From Neostethus bicornis (taxonomy: Eukaryota; Chordata; Actinopteri; Atheriniformes; Phallostethidae), in contig CACRXE010000001.1 in the NCBI GenBank assembly GCA_902685375.1, positions 4,092,001 to 4,156,000 on the forward strand: 64,000 nucleotides of DNA, written 5' to 3'. The position numbers and the translations under genes were made by a program. Below the pieces are notes generated by a model. That model searched no databases and was not told where the DNA came from. It saw only the letters and a list, made by a program, of their open reading frames with translations. Shown one piece after another: positions 45,133 through 60,100 of this stretch (its first letter is position 1; every line of letters begins with the position of its first letter).

Positions 45133-48100
45133 CTAAAAAACAGTAGAAGTTGGTATAAAAAAAGTGCTCAAAAGCTTTTCGCAGCGTGCCGTTGACAACG
45201 CATACAAACTTGTGCACCAGTTATTCCTGCTCTTTGTTTTATGTAAGAATGTTTGTTTAAAATATTGTAACAGTGCTAACCTCAGTCCTCATGGTGGTGG
45301 GTGAATCAAGAAACAAAAGACCGTCTTCTTTCTGTGGAGAAAGCAAGCATCCGAATTATCGCCATTGTACCTCTTTACGAATCGTGTGTAAAAGTCTAAA
45401 GAAACCAGAAAACTCAACACCACTTACAAATGACAGTGGAATGCCTGGTGGACCCTAAGGTGAAGAAAATAAAATTTGAGTATTAGCTTTTATTTCTTAA
45501 AAATAACACTAGGTTCAATTTGTAGAAGCAAAAAAGAAACTTACAGGCGGTCCAGGAGGTCCACGGGGTCCAGGAGATCCCTGATAAAAAAACCCCCCAG
45601 AAAATATGTTTAAATTTTTATGGTCTTATTGACATTTAGGATACCAGTAACAACAACAAAAACACATACCCTCGGACCCTGGAAACCCTGTTGGGAGAGA
45701 AAAAACAACTTTTTAGCCACAAATTGTCAGCAAGTTTGTTCTTTACACTGAGTTCCAAATTATTGTCCTGATCAATTTTTTCTGTAGCGGTTTCTGGAGG
45801 ATCCGACATACTTCCTGTTTGTTCCTTTGTAATGTCATTTTAGCAGCTGCTCTCTTGATCTGGCAGAATCCTTCCTCATCATGCCTCTGATTGAATCAGA
45901 TTGAAATCTCTTTTAACGGCTATGGAATGTTTTTATCCACCTATTTCCTACTTTCCAGGAGCAGAAATAATTTTTTCCGCCGATTGTGGGAACTAGTGTT
46001 CTGTTTCAGTGAGGTTACAGGGAGAAGAGGTCAAGAAGGTGGAAGATTTTAAGTACTTAGGATCAACAGTCCAGAGCAATGGAGAGTGTGGAAAAGAGGT
46101 GAAGAAGCGTGTGCAGGCAGGCTGGAATGGGTGGAAAAAAATATCAGGTGTGATGTGTGACAGAAGAGTTTCAGCTAAAATGAAAGGAAAAGTATACAAA
46201 ACCGTGGTGAGACCGGCCATGCTGTTTGGTCTAGAGACAGTGGCACTGAGGAAAAGTCAGGAAGCAGAGATGGAGGTAGCAGAGATGAAGATGCTGAGGA
46301 TCTCTCTGGGAGTGACCACGATGGACAGGATCAGAAGAACAGCACATGTTAGAGGTTTTGGAGATAAAGTCAGAGAGGTCAGACTGAGATGGTTTGGACA
46401 TGTGCAGAGAAGAGAGAGAGTAAGAAGGATGCTGGATTTGGAACCACCAGGAAAGAGGACTAGAGGAAGACCAAAGAGGAGGTTCATGGATACAGTGAAG
46501 GAAGACATGAAGATAGTTGGTGTGACCGAAGAAGATGCAGCAGATAGGGTTAGATGGAAGAAACTGACTTGCTGTGGCGCCTCCTGAAGGGAAATGCCGA
46601 AAGGAGAAGAAGAAGATCGTCCTGTGTTTTCTTCCCTTTAGTTGGACTCAACTGTCAAACTGTCAGTTTATCATAAATGTCTGTTTTCAAGAATTCAAAA
46701 GCCCCTGTGATACATTACAGTAAAGATTAACCGAGACATTGATCTTGATGATGCTTTAGTTTTATTTGTATAATAATTTGGAACACACTCTATAACTCGA
46801 AAACAATGTGGGGAAATGCTAAAGGACAGCAGGACTTACAATCTCTCCTCGATTGCCCTTCTCTCCCCGAGGACCCTAGAACAAGATTTATTGATTGAAG
46901 CTCCTTGCAAGATACAGGAATGATACAAAACAATTATCACTAGATTACATACTGCACTTCCAAATGGACCGATAATCCCCACGGGCCCCAAAACTCCTCC
47001 TCTACCCTGTTGAAAAGAAGTCAAATAAGTTAATCTAAAACAGGAGATTTCCCAATTTCAACTATCAAACTGTATATAAGTGATCTACTTGCCATTGCTC
47101 CTTGTGGGCCCTTTGGTCCCCGTGTTCCCTTTGGCCCAAAGTCTCCTGGAGGACCCTGAACACATTTACATGAAATGAAAAATCATAAAACTTCTCAAAC
47201 AAGAATAAGTCGACGCCAAGTTGTTGAAAGATAAGCCTCCATTGGTGCTATATCACAAACTGTATTGCTAATGAATGGTTGAGGTCTATGTGATAACTAG
47301 TTCGAACCAGTCATGTGTTTCGTTCTGTTCCATCGTCTTCCGCTTATCCGGGGCCAGATCACAGGGGCAACAGCCTCAGACAGGAAGCCCAGGCTTCTAT
47401 CAACGCAGCTGCATCCTCCAGCTCACCCGGAATGATCCTGAGTCGTTCTCCGGCCAGCTGTGAGATATAGCTGGCCGGAGTTAGACTCCAGCGGGTCCAG
47501 GGTCTAACTCTTGGTCTCCTCCCAGTGTAACGTGCCCGAAACACCTCACCAGCGAGGCGCTTGGGAGGCATCTGGCTTCTCTCGACCTGGAGGAGGAGGG
47601 GCTCAACACCGAGGTCCTCCCAGATGGCAGAACTCCTCACTCTATCTCTGAGTGAGAGCACAGCCACCCTGCGGAGGAAGCTCATTTCCTCCGCAATCTC
47701 GTTCTTTTGGTCACCACCCACAGCTGGTGTGTAAGTTTTTAATTTTTTAGTACACGTGACATTGAAATTCCTTCAGTGGTTGAGCAGATATGACGTTCTC
47801 AAAAGTGCAACGGCAGCACCGACAGTCCGAGTTCTTAATGCTTCCTCAACGTTCTGTGTACAAACTGTTTAGATATATTTCATAGTTTCTCGTAGAACAT
47901 TTGACACACTGTTCGCATATTAAACACATTGATTCAATCTGTCAAAGAGCAAATAGCATTGGGTCTTGTTTGGCCTTATTATTACGGCCCATTTCAGTCC
48001 AAAGAAAATGCAAGAATGAGCTGAGTTGTATGTCTAGATTGTGACAGGAGATTACCCTTAGATTACCATCCAAATGGTTCAAATACTGCTACTACTTTTA

Positions 48101-51100
48101 GTCTACTTAAAATGATAAATCAAAATCAGTTTGGTCCAAAAAAAGGTTTAAAAAACCAAATGATGAATGGGCAACGAAGAAAAAAGTAAGATGTTTTTAT
48201 AACGTTAATTTTAACCAGAATGTGTTTCCGCCCTCGTCAGTAAAAAACACTCAAATAGGCAAATATTGTCTGTAAAATGAACAATTTCCAAGCAACTATT
48301 TTTGACATCACTATTTCAGCCCAGTCAGAGCCAGCTGTTGTAACATCAAGGCTTTTAAAGACCTACAACAAGCCCTCTTTGTCAAAGCTCTTGGGGTATT
48401 TGGGTTTTTTGAAAGGTTACACCAACTTTAATTAGTTCTGAGGTAAAGCAAACCATTCACAGCTGAGATAAAAATACTTCATCTTACAAGTTTAGTCGGG
48501 AATTTCACGTATAATTTACTGCTTGATTACCTTCTGAAAGCATTCATTTGGAGATTTTCTAAGTTTAACAAAATGGCAAAGTAGACATTTAAAGGCTCCA
48601 ACTCATGCAAAGAAACTTTTTTTCTCATTGAGTCAAATGCACATAAAAAAAAAAAAAAAAAAAACACAATTCCGATTTTGGAACACGCGCTGCACAATAG
48701 TTTTAAAATCTTACTGATTTATGAAGCTTGATTAAAGACCAGGAAGTGGGAAAATCTGATTATAGCTCATCACTCTACTTGCGGGCAAGTTCACCAGGAG
48801 GAGACCAAGAGACCTGCTGGAGAGACTATGTCTCACAGCTCGTTGGGGAACGACTCGGGATTCTCCTGGGTGAGCTGGAGGATGCAGCTGGGGTGAGAGA
48901 CCCTGTGCTTCCCATCTGAGGCTGTTGCCCCTGCAACCCAGCCCCGGATAAGCGGAAGACAACAGAACGGAACTCTACTTGTTCTGAGAAATCACAGGCT
49001 CCGCCTCCAAAATTTACAATGTTGAGGAGCCGAAAGGAGTGTTTGTGTCCTGCTACGTAAAAAGCATCATTAATATAGCTAGCAACATGAACATTATGTG
49101 TTTTTTTTAAGCTTCATCTTCACATCGTTAAAGATTGTGTTACATGTACTTTTGTGTCAAACATACCCTTGGTCCAAAAACTCCAAGAATTCCTGGAAAA
49201 CCCGGTTCTCCAATTTCGCCCTAAACAACAGGACAGAATAAGAAACCCGGCATTTCAAAAAGTAAACATACTCTATTGTTTTTTCTTTGTTTTAAAATGT
49301 TATCTTGGTTTTTTTTTTAAATACAGTACAAGCAGCGATGATATTACACACATGTTGCCCTTTCGGTCCTCGGTCTCCCTTTTGTCCTTGTGGTCCCATT
49401 CCTCCTTTGAAACCGGGTTTTCCTGCAGGTCCACTTTGTCCTCGAAGACCTCGCTCACCCTAAGAAAAATACCTCATATGATCCAAAACACATCGCTATC
49501 GTTTTATGTAAGACAATAAATTAATACAACATCACTCAACTACAAGAATTTTTTTCTCTATTTTTTCAATTTTCTGTCTCAGTAATTCCGTATTTTCCTC
49601 TTACTTTTGGTCCAAAGGATCCCTGATCTCCAGGGAGTCCAGGAACGCCAGTTTTGCCACGAGCTCCAGGTTTTCCAGTAAGACCAAACTCTCCATCGTT
49701 GCCATGCTCTCCCTGGATACATCACAGGAATGAAAGTCTGTTACTAAAATGGCAAGTTTGTAAATAGCAAACGGTGATTTCTGCTGTGGGAATTCTCATA
49801 TGTCATGGCGATGACCATGAACAACACTCTTGACTCACTGTTTGTTACCCTCACTCGGTTACTCAAATTACAACTTGGTTCCCATCATGCCCTCTTTACA
49901 CACATGGAGAAACAACCTCCAATTACAAGGTCTGTGAGGCGATGGGCAGAGGAGGCTAGTGAGGAGCTGTGAAACTGTTTTGAGACCTCCTACTGAGATG
50001 TGCTGTGTGGACCACATGAGGACATCAACAGCCTAAAACACTATGTTACTGACTATGTGTCATGATCCCCTTACTTGCCACCAGAGGGAGCCCTTGACCT
50101 TCCCTCATCACCCTTACTGAGACATCTGAGGGTGATTATTGAAATGTCGTTCACCTGTGGACCCTGCTACCTACTTAAGGGTTATCCCCCCAGATATTTT
50201 TGTTGGGTCATACCCTCCCTTCCAGCCAGGTCTCCCTCGTTGCCTGACCAAGAAAACATTGCCATGCTACTAAAACTTTGCTTTTCTTTCTCAGCATTAC
50301 TGGACTGCCATTCTCAAATAAACCACGTTTTCTGTCCTGCAATTGGGTCCTCCTCTTTCCACCTGCACACCGCTTCATGACACAATGTAAAATTTTGACT
50401 GGAGAACACAGTGCCCACCAGGACAGTGAGGTGTTTCTCCGACAATAAAACATGGATGACCCCTGAGATGAAGGTCCTGTTGAACCAGAAGAAGAGGGTT
50501 TTTAAGTAAGGGGACAGGGAGGAGCTATTGAGGGTGCAGAAAGAACTGAAGGAAAAAAAATCAGGCAAGGTGAGGACAGCTATAGAAGGAAGGTGGAGGG
50601 TCACCTACAGCGTAAAAATATAGGAAGGTCTGGAGAGTCATGAAAACCTTCTCTGGATACATCCTCATCGTGGGGACTAAACGTGGGCAAATACACTGAA
50701 TTTGTTTTCCAACAAATTTGATCCGGGACCTACATCCTGCACTACCACCCTGGCACCACGCCAGTCTGCTACCTCAGCCTTTACACACCACCTCCCAGTC
50801 AGCAAACCTCAACATCGCAGACTAGCAGGTAAGACAAGAGCAACAGAAGACCAAGACCAGGAGAGCTAGAGGTCTAGATGTCATCTGGGACTGTGCAGAC
50901 CAGCTCTATCAGGTCCTAATGTACATGTTTAATTTGAGCCTCACTTTGGAGAAGGTCTCTGTTCTGTGAAAGGATTCCTGTATGGTTCTAGTCCCAAAGA
51001 CCGTGTCTGCCAGGGAGCCCATCCACTTCAGACCTGTTGCTGTCACATTTCACATGATCATGACCATGGAGAGGCTGATCTTGAAACACCTACGATGCCT

Positions 51101-54100
51101 GGTGGGACTCAAACTAAACGGGTGTGTACATGAAGGAACCAAACTGGAGTATGGGAAAGAGGTCAAGGACTTTGTTGACTGGTTCGAACTCAATCACCTT
51201 CACATCAATGCTACCAAGACAAAATAGATGGTGGCTCTAACCCACCAGAACATCGAGGGACTTGACATTGAAAGGGTGGATGTCTACAGATACCTGGGTG
51301 TTCTGGACTGGTCAGATAGCGTTGGTGTCCTATACAAGAAGGGCTAAAGTCAAAGTCAAAGAGGAGACTGGGGTATTTCAGTTTGCACAGAGGTCTGCTT
51401 CTGTTCTTTAGACTCAGGGGACTCTGTAGGTTAGAGGTGGATTCTGATCAGAGCCGCACAAGACCTAGAACAACCCCTCACACCCGCAGTAGGAGACAGT
51501 ACAGAGTTTGGGCAGCTCGTTCATGCAGAGACCGCTGCACCCGCAGAGTAAAATGGAACGCTGCAGGCATGTACATATAGATGGTAGAAATACAGTAGAT
51601 AAATTGACAAATTCATCAATAAAGTCAATCTTCTATTGTGTGTATCATGGTAGGAAAATGACCTCCCATTTCATTGAATAGAAGCATGTTAATGAAGCAC
51701 TGGAGTTGATGACAAATACACACCGGCATGCCTTTACTGCCATCTTTTCCTGGCGTTCCATCCATCCCAGGCACGCCTTCCTGCCCCTCAGGACCAACCA
51801 CACCTCTAGGACCGGGAAGACCGCCTCCACCCTGAGGGGAACATCAATGTTCATCAGAATATGAAACCAAATACGTATGATTCCGGTGTTGCTCTGTCAC
51901 GTTGTCCCTAAGGATCGTATAGCTTGACAAAAATCAATGAAGAATTCAAACTAGTGTGTGTGTGTGTATGGTTGTATGTGTGTGGCCCCGCGACAGACTA
52001 GCGACCTGTTCGGGGTGTACCCTGCACCTCGCCTTGAATCAGCCGAGTTAGGCTCCGGCACCCCTCGCAACGGTTAATACTAGGACCGCTGTAGCCGTCA
52101 ATGTGACTACACATCACTTTAATATGCTAATTAGAATAAATAAAACACAACCTTTTATGACTTTTAATATAAACATGTTTTCTATTTTATTATTTAGTTT
52201 TTGTGTTCTAAAAATTAACATTTCAAAATATACAAGCATTTTATCTCCTTTAACAGGTGCGCAGCAGCTTGGAGGAAGCGCACATTGGAAATTGTTGCTA
52301 TGTTGCTATAGTAACAAACACATTGCTGTGGCCACACATAAGTGTGTCTGTGTTTATATTTGTGGAGAGAGACAAGGAGGACTCTGACGCCATTAGGGAA
52401 ACATTTTTAAAGGTTGAGTGAGATAATATTGAAGAAATATCATGAAGAGAGTAAGAAGATATATAGATATATATAGATATATATGTAAGAAGAGATATGT
52501 CTGAATAAAGTCAGCCATGTTTTCTAGATAAGTCATAAGTAACATATTGGAATATAGCCATTAGCCAATTTATGACGAGGACATTTTTAAAGCAGCAGCG
52601 CAAAATGCGGAAAAAAGTAGGCTATTGACGAATTAGATCATTTTACTTTGGTGTTTGCATTTTTATTCTAGGGTTTAAAAATATTTAACATTTTATTATA
52701 TTTATTACATTAAACATTGAGTGGTGTAAAAGTTTATTTGTAAAATATAGCAGCGCAAAACATGGATAATTACGTATGCGATCACATTGACGGTTATAGC
52801 GCTTGCAGGTGGATTTAGAATGCGGCGGTGTGGCGTTAAGAAGGTGATTGACTAACTGACAACTCAAACCAATCTGGTTTATGGTTTAAGAATGCAAAAT
52901 ATAAAAACAAATGATTGAAAGATGGTAGTTTGAAATGTATTAATATTTAAAGGCTGACGCTTCATGATGGCAGACAATCGACAACGTACCTCTGTTCCTC
53001 TGGCTCCTTTTTGTCCCGACTGACCCTTTTTGCCTTTCTCACCCTGAAAAAAAAACACAGAGTCAATTGCTGATTTTTGATGTTAGATAAAGGCAAAAGT
53101 GTTTTTTAACCACACAAAATTTTCTAAAAGCTGAGTGATAACTTAACTTGATTTAAGTAAATCAACCTTTACTTAAAGAGGGTTAAAAAATACACATAGA
53201 AAGTTTAAAAGGACATAAAATCAGATTTTAGCATGAATTGATGAAGTGGAGAATTCAGAAGTTTACCAACCAAAAAAAAAAAAAAAAAAAGCTGTTTACA
53301 TACAGTATGGCATTTTCACAGCGGAGGGGAAGGTTCAACCTTTGCATCGGATAAAGCTGGAAGCAACTTGTTCTCACCAGAACTATGTCTCATAAAACCT
53401 TAGACTGCTGTCTAATTGCTTTCCCAGAATGTTCACCAAGCAGCAAAAAAGGACAGAAACAAAGATACAGGCAACATGCGATGGACCAGACACAATAGAG
53501 TTTTGTTTTTCCTTCCTTCAGATAAAAACCAGTCTGATGTCTCGCGGTAGGATGCAAGGCACCGAGAGCAGTAGAAAATACCTTAGACATAGATTTGAAA
53601 TGATGTGCATACAGATAATGGGACACATTCTGGTTCAAAATTAAATATACAAAGAAAACATAACCGGGCCCAAAATGGAACTCTGTGGCACACCAGCAGT
53701 GAGTAATTCAGGGATGTAGCGAGGATGAGTCAACAACCGTCTAAGAAAAGCTCAGATCTGTTAAATACAGGTTGCTGAAGCACAAACTACTGCCTGAAAT
53801 GGTCCACGATATCCTTGACTACCATTATGTTCACCACCAGCAGCAGCAGAAGCTTTTTGGCATCGACTGAGGATCAAATTGTTTTGGACTTAAGCCTCTA
53901 AGGCCAAAACTTTTGTTTTATGTCTCTATGTGGCAATACGATGGACCAGTGACCTCTCCAGAGTGAGCATCGTCTTCTGCCTGGTAGAGACCAAGACATC
54001 ACCGAAACCCATTGTTGGATTACCACAATGGGTTTGGATTACCCACAACTGAATGGGTACTATTTTTAGGAAAAGTAAGATCAAGTTTAGGCGTTTTTTT

Positions 54101-57100
54101 TGTTTGCTTGTTTTATAAAAGATCGTCATGGACCAGAACCTACGCAGAGGATCCTTTGAATAGTTTTGGCAAATGATCAACATTAAAAATTATAAGTGTT
54201 CTTTCATGATAGTCATTTTGAGTACCGTACATGGTGCAAGTGGTACTAGAAGCTCTAGAGTCTGCTCTATGTTAGATAGCATTCGCGTTTTTTAAGCGCT
54301 ACCGTGCTTTATTAAAACTTTAGCACGCTAGATTCTGTGTGTGTAGTGGCCCCAACGGCTTTCCATATCTAGCGTGCTTGTGCACTAAAGCATGCCATCT
54401 CTATGCTCCTGTTCCGTCCCCCTGGTCAAATATTAGAACCCAATGTGGCCCACAAATCAAAAACGTTTGCCCACCTCTGGGTTACAGGGATGTTAGAGGC
54501 CATCCTGGACGATTTCAGGTGAGAGGCAGGATAACCGCCAAAAAGGTCGCCAATCTGTTGCGGACACCTTGTGGTGATTCGGATATTTTTTCAGCCAGCA
54601 GTGAAGATTTTAAAGACGTTTTTTTTTTTTTTTTTTCTTTCCTGTCCTATATTTACCCCTCAATCAGAAAATTACTGTGCTACGTTAACACTGCAGCAGG
54701 CAGCTATGAAGGAGCCAATGATGGGAGTAACTGGGGATTAGGTGTCTTCTCCTCAGACACTTAGACATGAGCTCATCAGGAGTAGAACCAGCAACTCTTT
54801 GATCTAAGACGGCCATTCTACCACTAAGCTACATCTACCCCCGAGGTTCAAAACTCATGGACTCATTAAAATACGACTATAAACATGTAGAGTTCTATTC
54901 TCGCTTACTTGATCTCCTTTTGAACCTTTGGGTCCTTGTTGCCCTCGAGGTCCAGGCTCCCCCTGAAATGAACAGTTCAGGGAGTTAAAGCATCTCAAAA
55001 CAACCAGTATAAACACACATCCTGTTGGTTTAACTATAACTTAGTTACTTACTGGTAATCCAGGCGCTCCAGTTCTGCCTCGTTCTCCATCAACGCCAAT
55101 TTGACCCTTAAAGGAAACAACTGGGCATTAATATCAAATGAAACACGCCCACAACAAACTGATGAGATAGTACTTACTTTATACCCCGGGTCTCCGGATT
55201 CCCCCCTTTCTCCTCTATCACCAGGAGGTCCCTGACAAAAGCAGACATGTGGATTCATTTTATACCTGAATTCGGAAACGAGCAACACGGCGCATAAAAT
55301 GACTAATTCAAGCCCGACTTACGATGTCACCTGGAGGCCCAACGGGACCTTCTTTCTTCCCATCGTCTCCCTGCTCTCCCTGTTGAAACAAACCAGAAAT
55401 GTGACGGATATTTAATTTTTTTGGCTTGTTGATGGACCCCATGAGTTAAAAATACTATAAACAAAAATGAAACGAGGTGTACCTTTTCCCCTTTTGGTCC
55501 AGACGAACCCATTGAACCCTGAGGTCCTTGATGACCCTACAATGACAAACACCCATAAGTCTTACCGTATATTGAGTTCTAAATTATTCTGCAGATGACA
55601 TTTTTCCGTCGAGGTTTTTGTAGAACTACAAGCATCTGAAGGATCCTGCACACTTCCTGTTTGCTGCTTTGTAGTGTCATTTTAGCAGCTGCTCTCTTAA
55701 TCTCGCATAGTTGTTTGACAGGATCTGCCCTCATCAGATCTTTATTTGCCCGGCACAGTGTGGGCTCTGAATTGGACACAAAATCTCTTCAAATGCTCAC
55801 GTTTCTTTAAAAAAATGGAATGTTTTGAACCCTGAGATACAGTACAGTCCAAATAAACCAAAGCAGTGATCTTGATGACGTTTAAACTCTCATTGCATAA
55901 TAATTTGGAACACCTCGTATTCAAGGTTTACCATCAAAAATGAGATTTGACACATTGTATTTGTTACCTCGTATCCTGGAAGACCGACTTCTCCCTGCTG
56001 ACCCATTCGACCTGGACCACCCTTAAATTCAAATATACTGTGTTTTATTATCAGAAGCACAACCTATTCCGTGTTCAAGTGTTTTTATCATTACTGTTCT
56101 ACTTTACCGTGTGTCCAATTGTTCCTCTTGACCCCTTTGGCCCAACAAAACCAGGTGGTCCTGTCTTTCCTACTGGTCCAGTTTCCCCCAAATGACCAAT
56201 ATGGCCTTTGGCACCCTTGACATTGAAACATGAGAAAAAAGTTAAACCAGAAGACTTCAGAGTTTAGGATCATTTGCTTTTTATTACCTTTAATCCTGGT
56301 TTGCCTCTTTCCCCAATTTTGCCTGGTTTGCCCTCTGGACCCTAAAGTAAAAAAAAAAAAAACAGATAACATCTTGCTGACATTCAAGAGTCTAAACCAA
56401 GCATGGGCAAACTACGGCCCGCGGGCCACATGTGGCCTGTTAAACTTTAAATCCGGCCCGCGGGCCACATGTGGCCTGTTAAACGTTTAAATCCGGCCCG
56501 CCTAACTTGAAAAAATTAAATAAATAAACCTTGTTAATAGTTTATTTACCCTGCAAATCTGATATTTCATCAGTAGATGGCGCAGTCTAGATACAACAAC
56601 ACTGCTCCCATGAAAATGTGTATGTCACCGTGATGCGCATGTTGTCAAAATAAACAGTGTGCACAGATATGGAAAGCCATTGAGCCCAATACGTGCACAT
56701 AAACAAGCGCGTTGGATGTTAAAACAAGCAAAATGTTACATCAAGCGCTGAAATTTCAAAGCTAGCGCTGCTAAATGCGTGTTTTAAAGCGTGCATTTTT
56801 AAGACCTAGTGCCACTAGATTTGAAATTTATCACTCTTGATGTAATATTTAGCGCGCTTGTTTAAAATCTAGCGCCATTTTATCGGTCTAATCTAGCAGT
56901 GCCATCCATCTGCTCCTGTTCCGACCCCTTTATCAAATGTTAAAACTCAATGTGACCCGCGAATCAAACAGTTTGCCCACCCCTGGTCTAAACGTGATCA
57001 AAAACAAAAGATAGGTGACTTACCCTGACTCCAGTGAGTCCGGGAACACCAGGTGGACCTTCTTTTCCTTTTAACCCGGTTTCACCTGCTTCACCTTTGT

Positions 57101-60100
57101 CCCCCTCTTGACCCATGTCGCCTTTTTCACCCTGATCAAAAACACGTGGCAGTTAAGACCTGGCAGGGGTATAAATTTACAATCGCTACAATCACGTCAC
57201 AAATTCACAAACATGTTAAAAACTGTTTACTTTAGTTCCATCAGGACCAGCTGGACCAGCTTCTCCCTCCAAGCCCGACTCTCCCTGCAAACACAGGCGA
57301 ACAAGGGAACATTAATGTGGCTCTTGATTGATAAACTGTTATGGCATCAATAAAAAAAATGTCGTACCCTCTGTCCGATCAGACCTTGTTCTCCGATATT
57401 TCCTTCAAGCCCAATTGATCCCTGAGACGATACATTCACATTAAACTTTCTGTTTATATTTTTTTAGACACATAAGAAGAAATGAAAAAACCTTTTGGCC
57501 CACCTTTTCGCCTGACTCGCCCGGCAGCCCGGGCTCGCCCACTTTGCCTGGAGGACCCTTACGAAAGATGAAAAAATGTTGATGTATTTAACATAATTAG
57601 TCATGTTATTATGCTAGACAGTAGAAGTTGACGCCAACACCGGAGTTATATCGCAAACTCAATCAGTTCATTCATAGCTGGTAGTGAGTACAGAAGGCAG
57701 TTTCATTGAAATCCCTTCTCTGTTTTGGGAGATATTGCGTTCATATTAAATTCTCAGCCTGTTGTTTTGTATGGTGAACAAATCCCATTGGCTCACAACT
57801 CGTTAATCACTGCATTTCTCTGGTTTTGGTGACAAGTAGGTATTTTTATGGGTTGAAAACCAGTATAGCCACTGTGGGTGGTGACCGAAAGAACGAGATT
57901 GCAGATACAAGTGGTCGACATGAGCTTCCTCCGCACAGTGGCTGGGCTCTCACTCAGAGATCAGGTCAGGAGCTCTGCCATCCGGGAGGAGCTCGGTTTC
58001 GAGCCGCTCCTCCTCCAGGTTGAGAGAAGTCAGATGGGGTGTTTCGGGGACCTGTTCAGGATGCCCCCCGAGCGCCTCGCTGGTGAGGTGTTTTGGGCAC
58101 GTCCCAAAAAAAGTATCGATAAGATATCGGATCAATAAGCGGTATCGATAAGAGTACTAGTATTGATGAAATGGTATCGATAACCATCCCTAACCAATCT
58201 TAAAGCCTGCCAACTATTCACAGTTTCTGAGTGGTCACTGATAGAAAATATCGCATCTTCTTCTTTTGGCATTTCCCTTCAGGGGTCACCACAGCAAGTC
58301 AGTTTCTTCCATCTAACCCTATCTGCTGCATCCTCTTTGGTCACACCAACTATCTTCATGTCTTCCTTCACTGTATCCATGAACCTCCTCTTTGTTCTTC
58401 CTCTAGTCCTCTTTCCTGGTGGTTCTAAATCCAGCATCCTTCTTCTGATGTACTCTCTCTCTCCTCTGCACATGTCCAAAACATCTCAGTCTGACCTCTC
58501 TGACTTTATCTCCAAAACCTCTAACATGTGCTGTTCCTCTGATCCTGTCCATCTTGGTCACTCCCAGAGAGATCCTCAGCATCTTCATCTCTGCTACCTC
58601 CATCTCTGCTTCCTGTCTTTTCTTCAGTGCTACTGTTTCTAGACCAATCAGCATGGCCGCTCTCACCACGGTTTTGTACACTTTTCCTTTCATTCTATCT
58701 GAAACTCTTCTGTCACACATCACACCTGATACTTTTCTCCATCCGTTCCAGCCTGCCTGAACACGCTTCTTCACCTCTTTTCTACACTCTTCATTGCTCT
58801 GGACTGTTGATCCTAAGTACTTAAAATCTTCCACCTTCTTTATCTCTTCTCTCTGTAACCTCACTATTCTATACTGTTTTTTTAATTGTGAAAATTTTAC
58901 GAAGAATTTTTGTAATTTTATAGTGTATGAGAAAAAAAGAGAAGGAAGAAGCAGATGTTATGAATCAAAACAATCAATTCAAACACGTTCTGTGATGGAT
59001 TGTGCGGACAAGTCATTGCATACTTGATTATTTATTGTTTTATAATCTTTGTTTTGCAGATAAACATTACGACATGTGCACCCGTAGTTTTACACAGATG
59101 TTTAACCACATGTTGAAATGCAGGTCAGTGTGTACACTATTACTCACCTTTTGACCAATTTCTCCCAACAGCCCTAAAGTCCCTCGTGGACCGGGTGGTC
59201 CCTGGAAATGACAAGTATAAAGAGATTATCTTTAGTAAAAAAAAAAAAAAAGTTGATAGGATTGAAAATCATCTGGTAACGTTTATCGTCGTGGATCAGT
59301 CAGCCATCTGCGTACAGTATGGCTCTGAAAGCAATCACTAGATACACTCCTAAATCACTGGTGTAAACGCTTACTCAGGGAAGAGATATGAATGATGACA
59401 GCTGCCCAGTTTATTCACAACTAATTCAAACAGTATTCATGAGAAAACAGGAATGCATTGTGTGGTCTTTATTCATCGTCTTGGTAACAAGCCCAAGGTA
59501 GTTCAACAACAGGACAACGCTTTACTGGAAGCAGTTCAACAACACAAGAGTTTAAAGTTTAAAGCATCAGAAATTAAATTAGGCAAGAGATGAACGTCTT
59601 CTCTAATGGGTAACAGAAGAACAGTTGGTGTTCAAACCTTCAGGCTCAAAAGTGAAACCAAAACAAGAACCTTTTTCGTTTCAAAACTGAATCTAAACTA
59701 CCGTAATTTCACGGCCATAAGGCGCACCTAAAAGTCTCAAATTTTCTTCAAAATGAGCGGTGCGCCTTATTGTGCAGTGTGCCCTATCTGATTTGCGACT
59801 TGTGGACGTATTAGAGAACCATCAGGCGCACGCAGTTGAAAACATGAGAATGTTAAAGGGTGAAGTGTGTGTGTGGATTATGTATAAAAGAACAGGTGTG
59901 TTCTTTATGCAGAACATTGCTGTTTTAACAACACTGAAAATGGAAAAGAGACACGCTTATGAAGCTCAGTTTAAACTGACGGCGATCAGCTGCGCCGGGC
60001 GAGTTACGCCACAGTTTGCCAGTGGATTGTAGATGCTTGGGCTAACGTGTCTGCTGGCACTGTTGTCCAAGATTTCCTAAAAGCAGGCATCATTTCCGAG

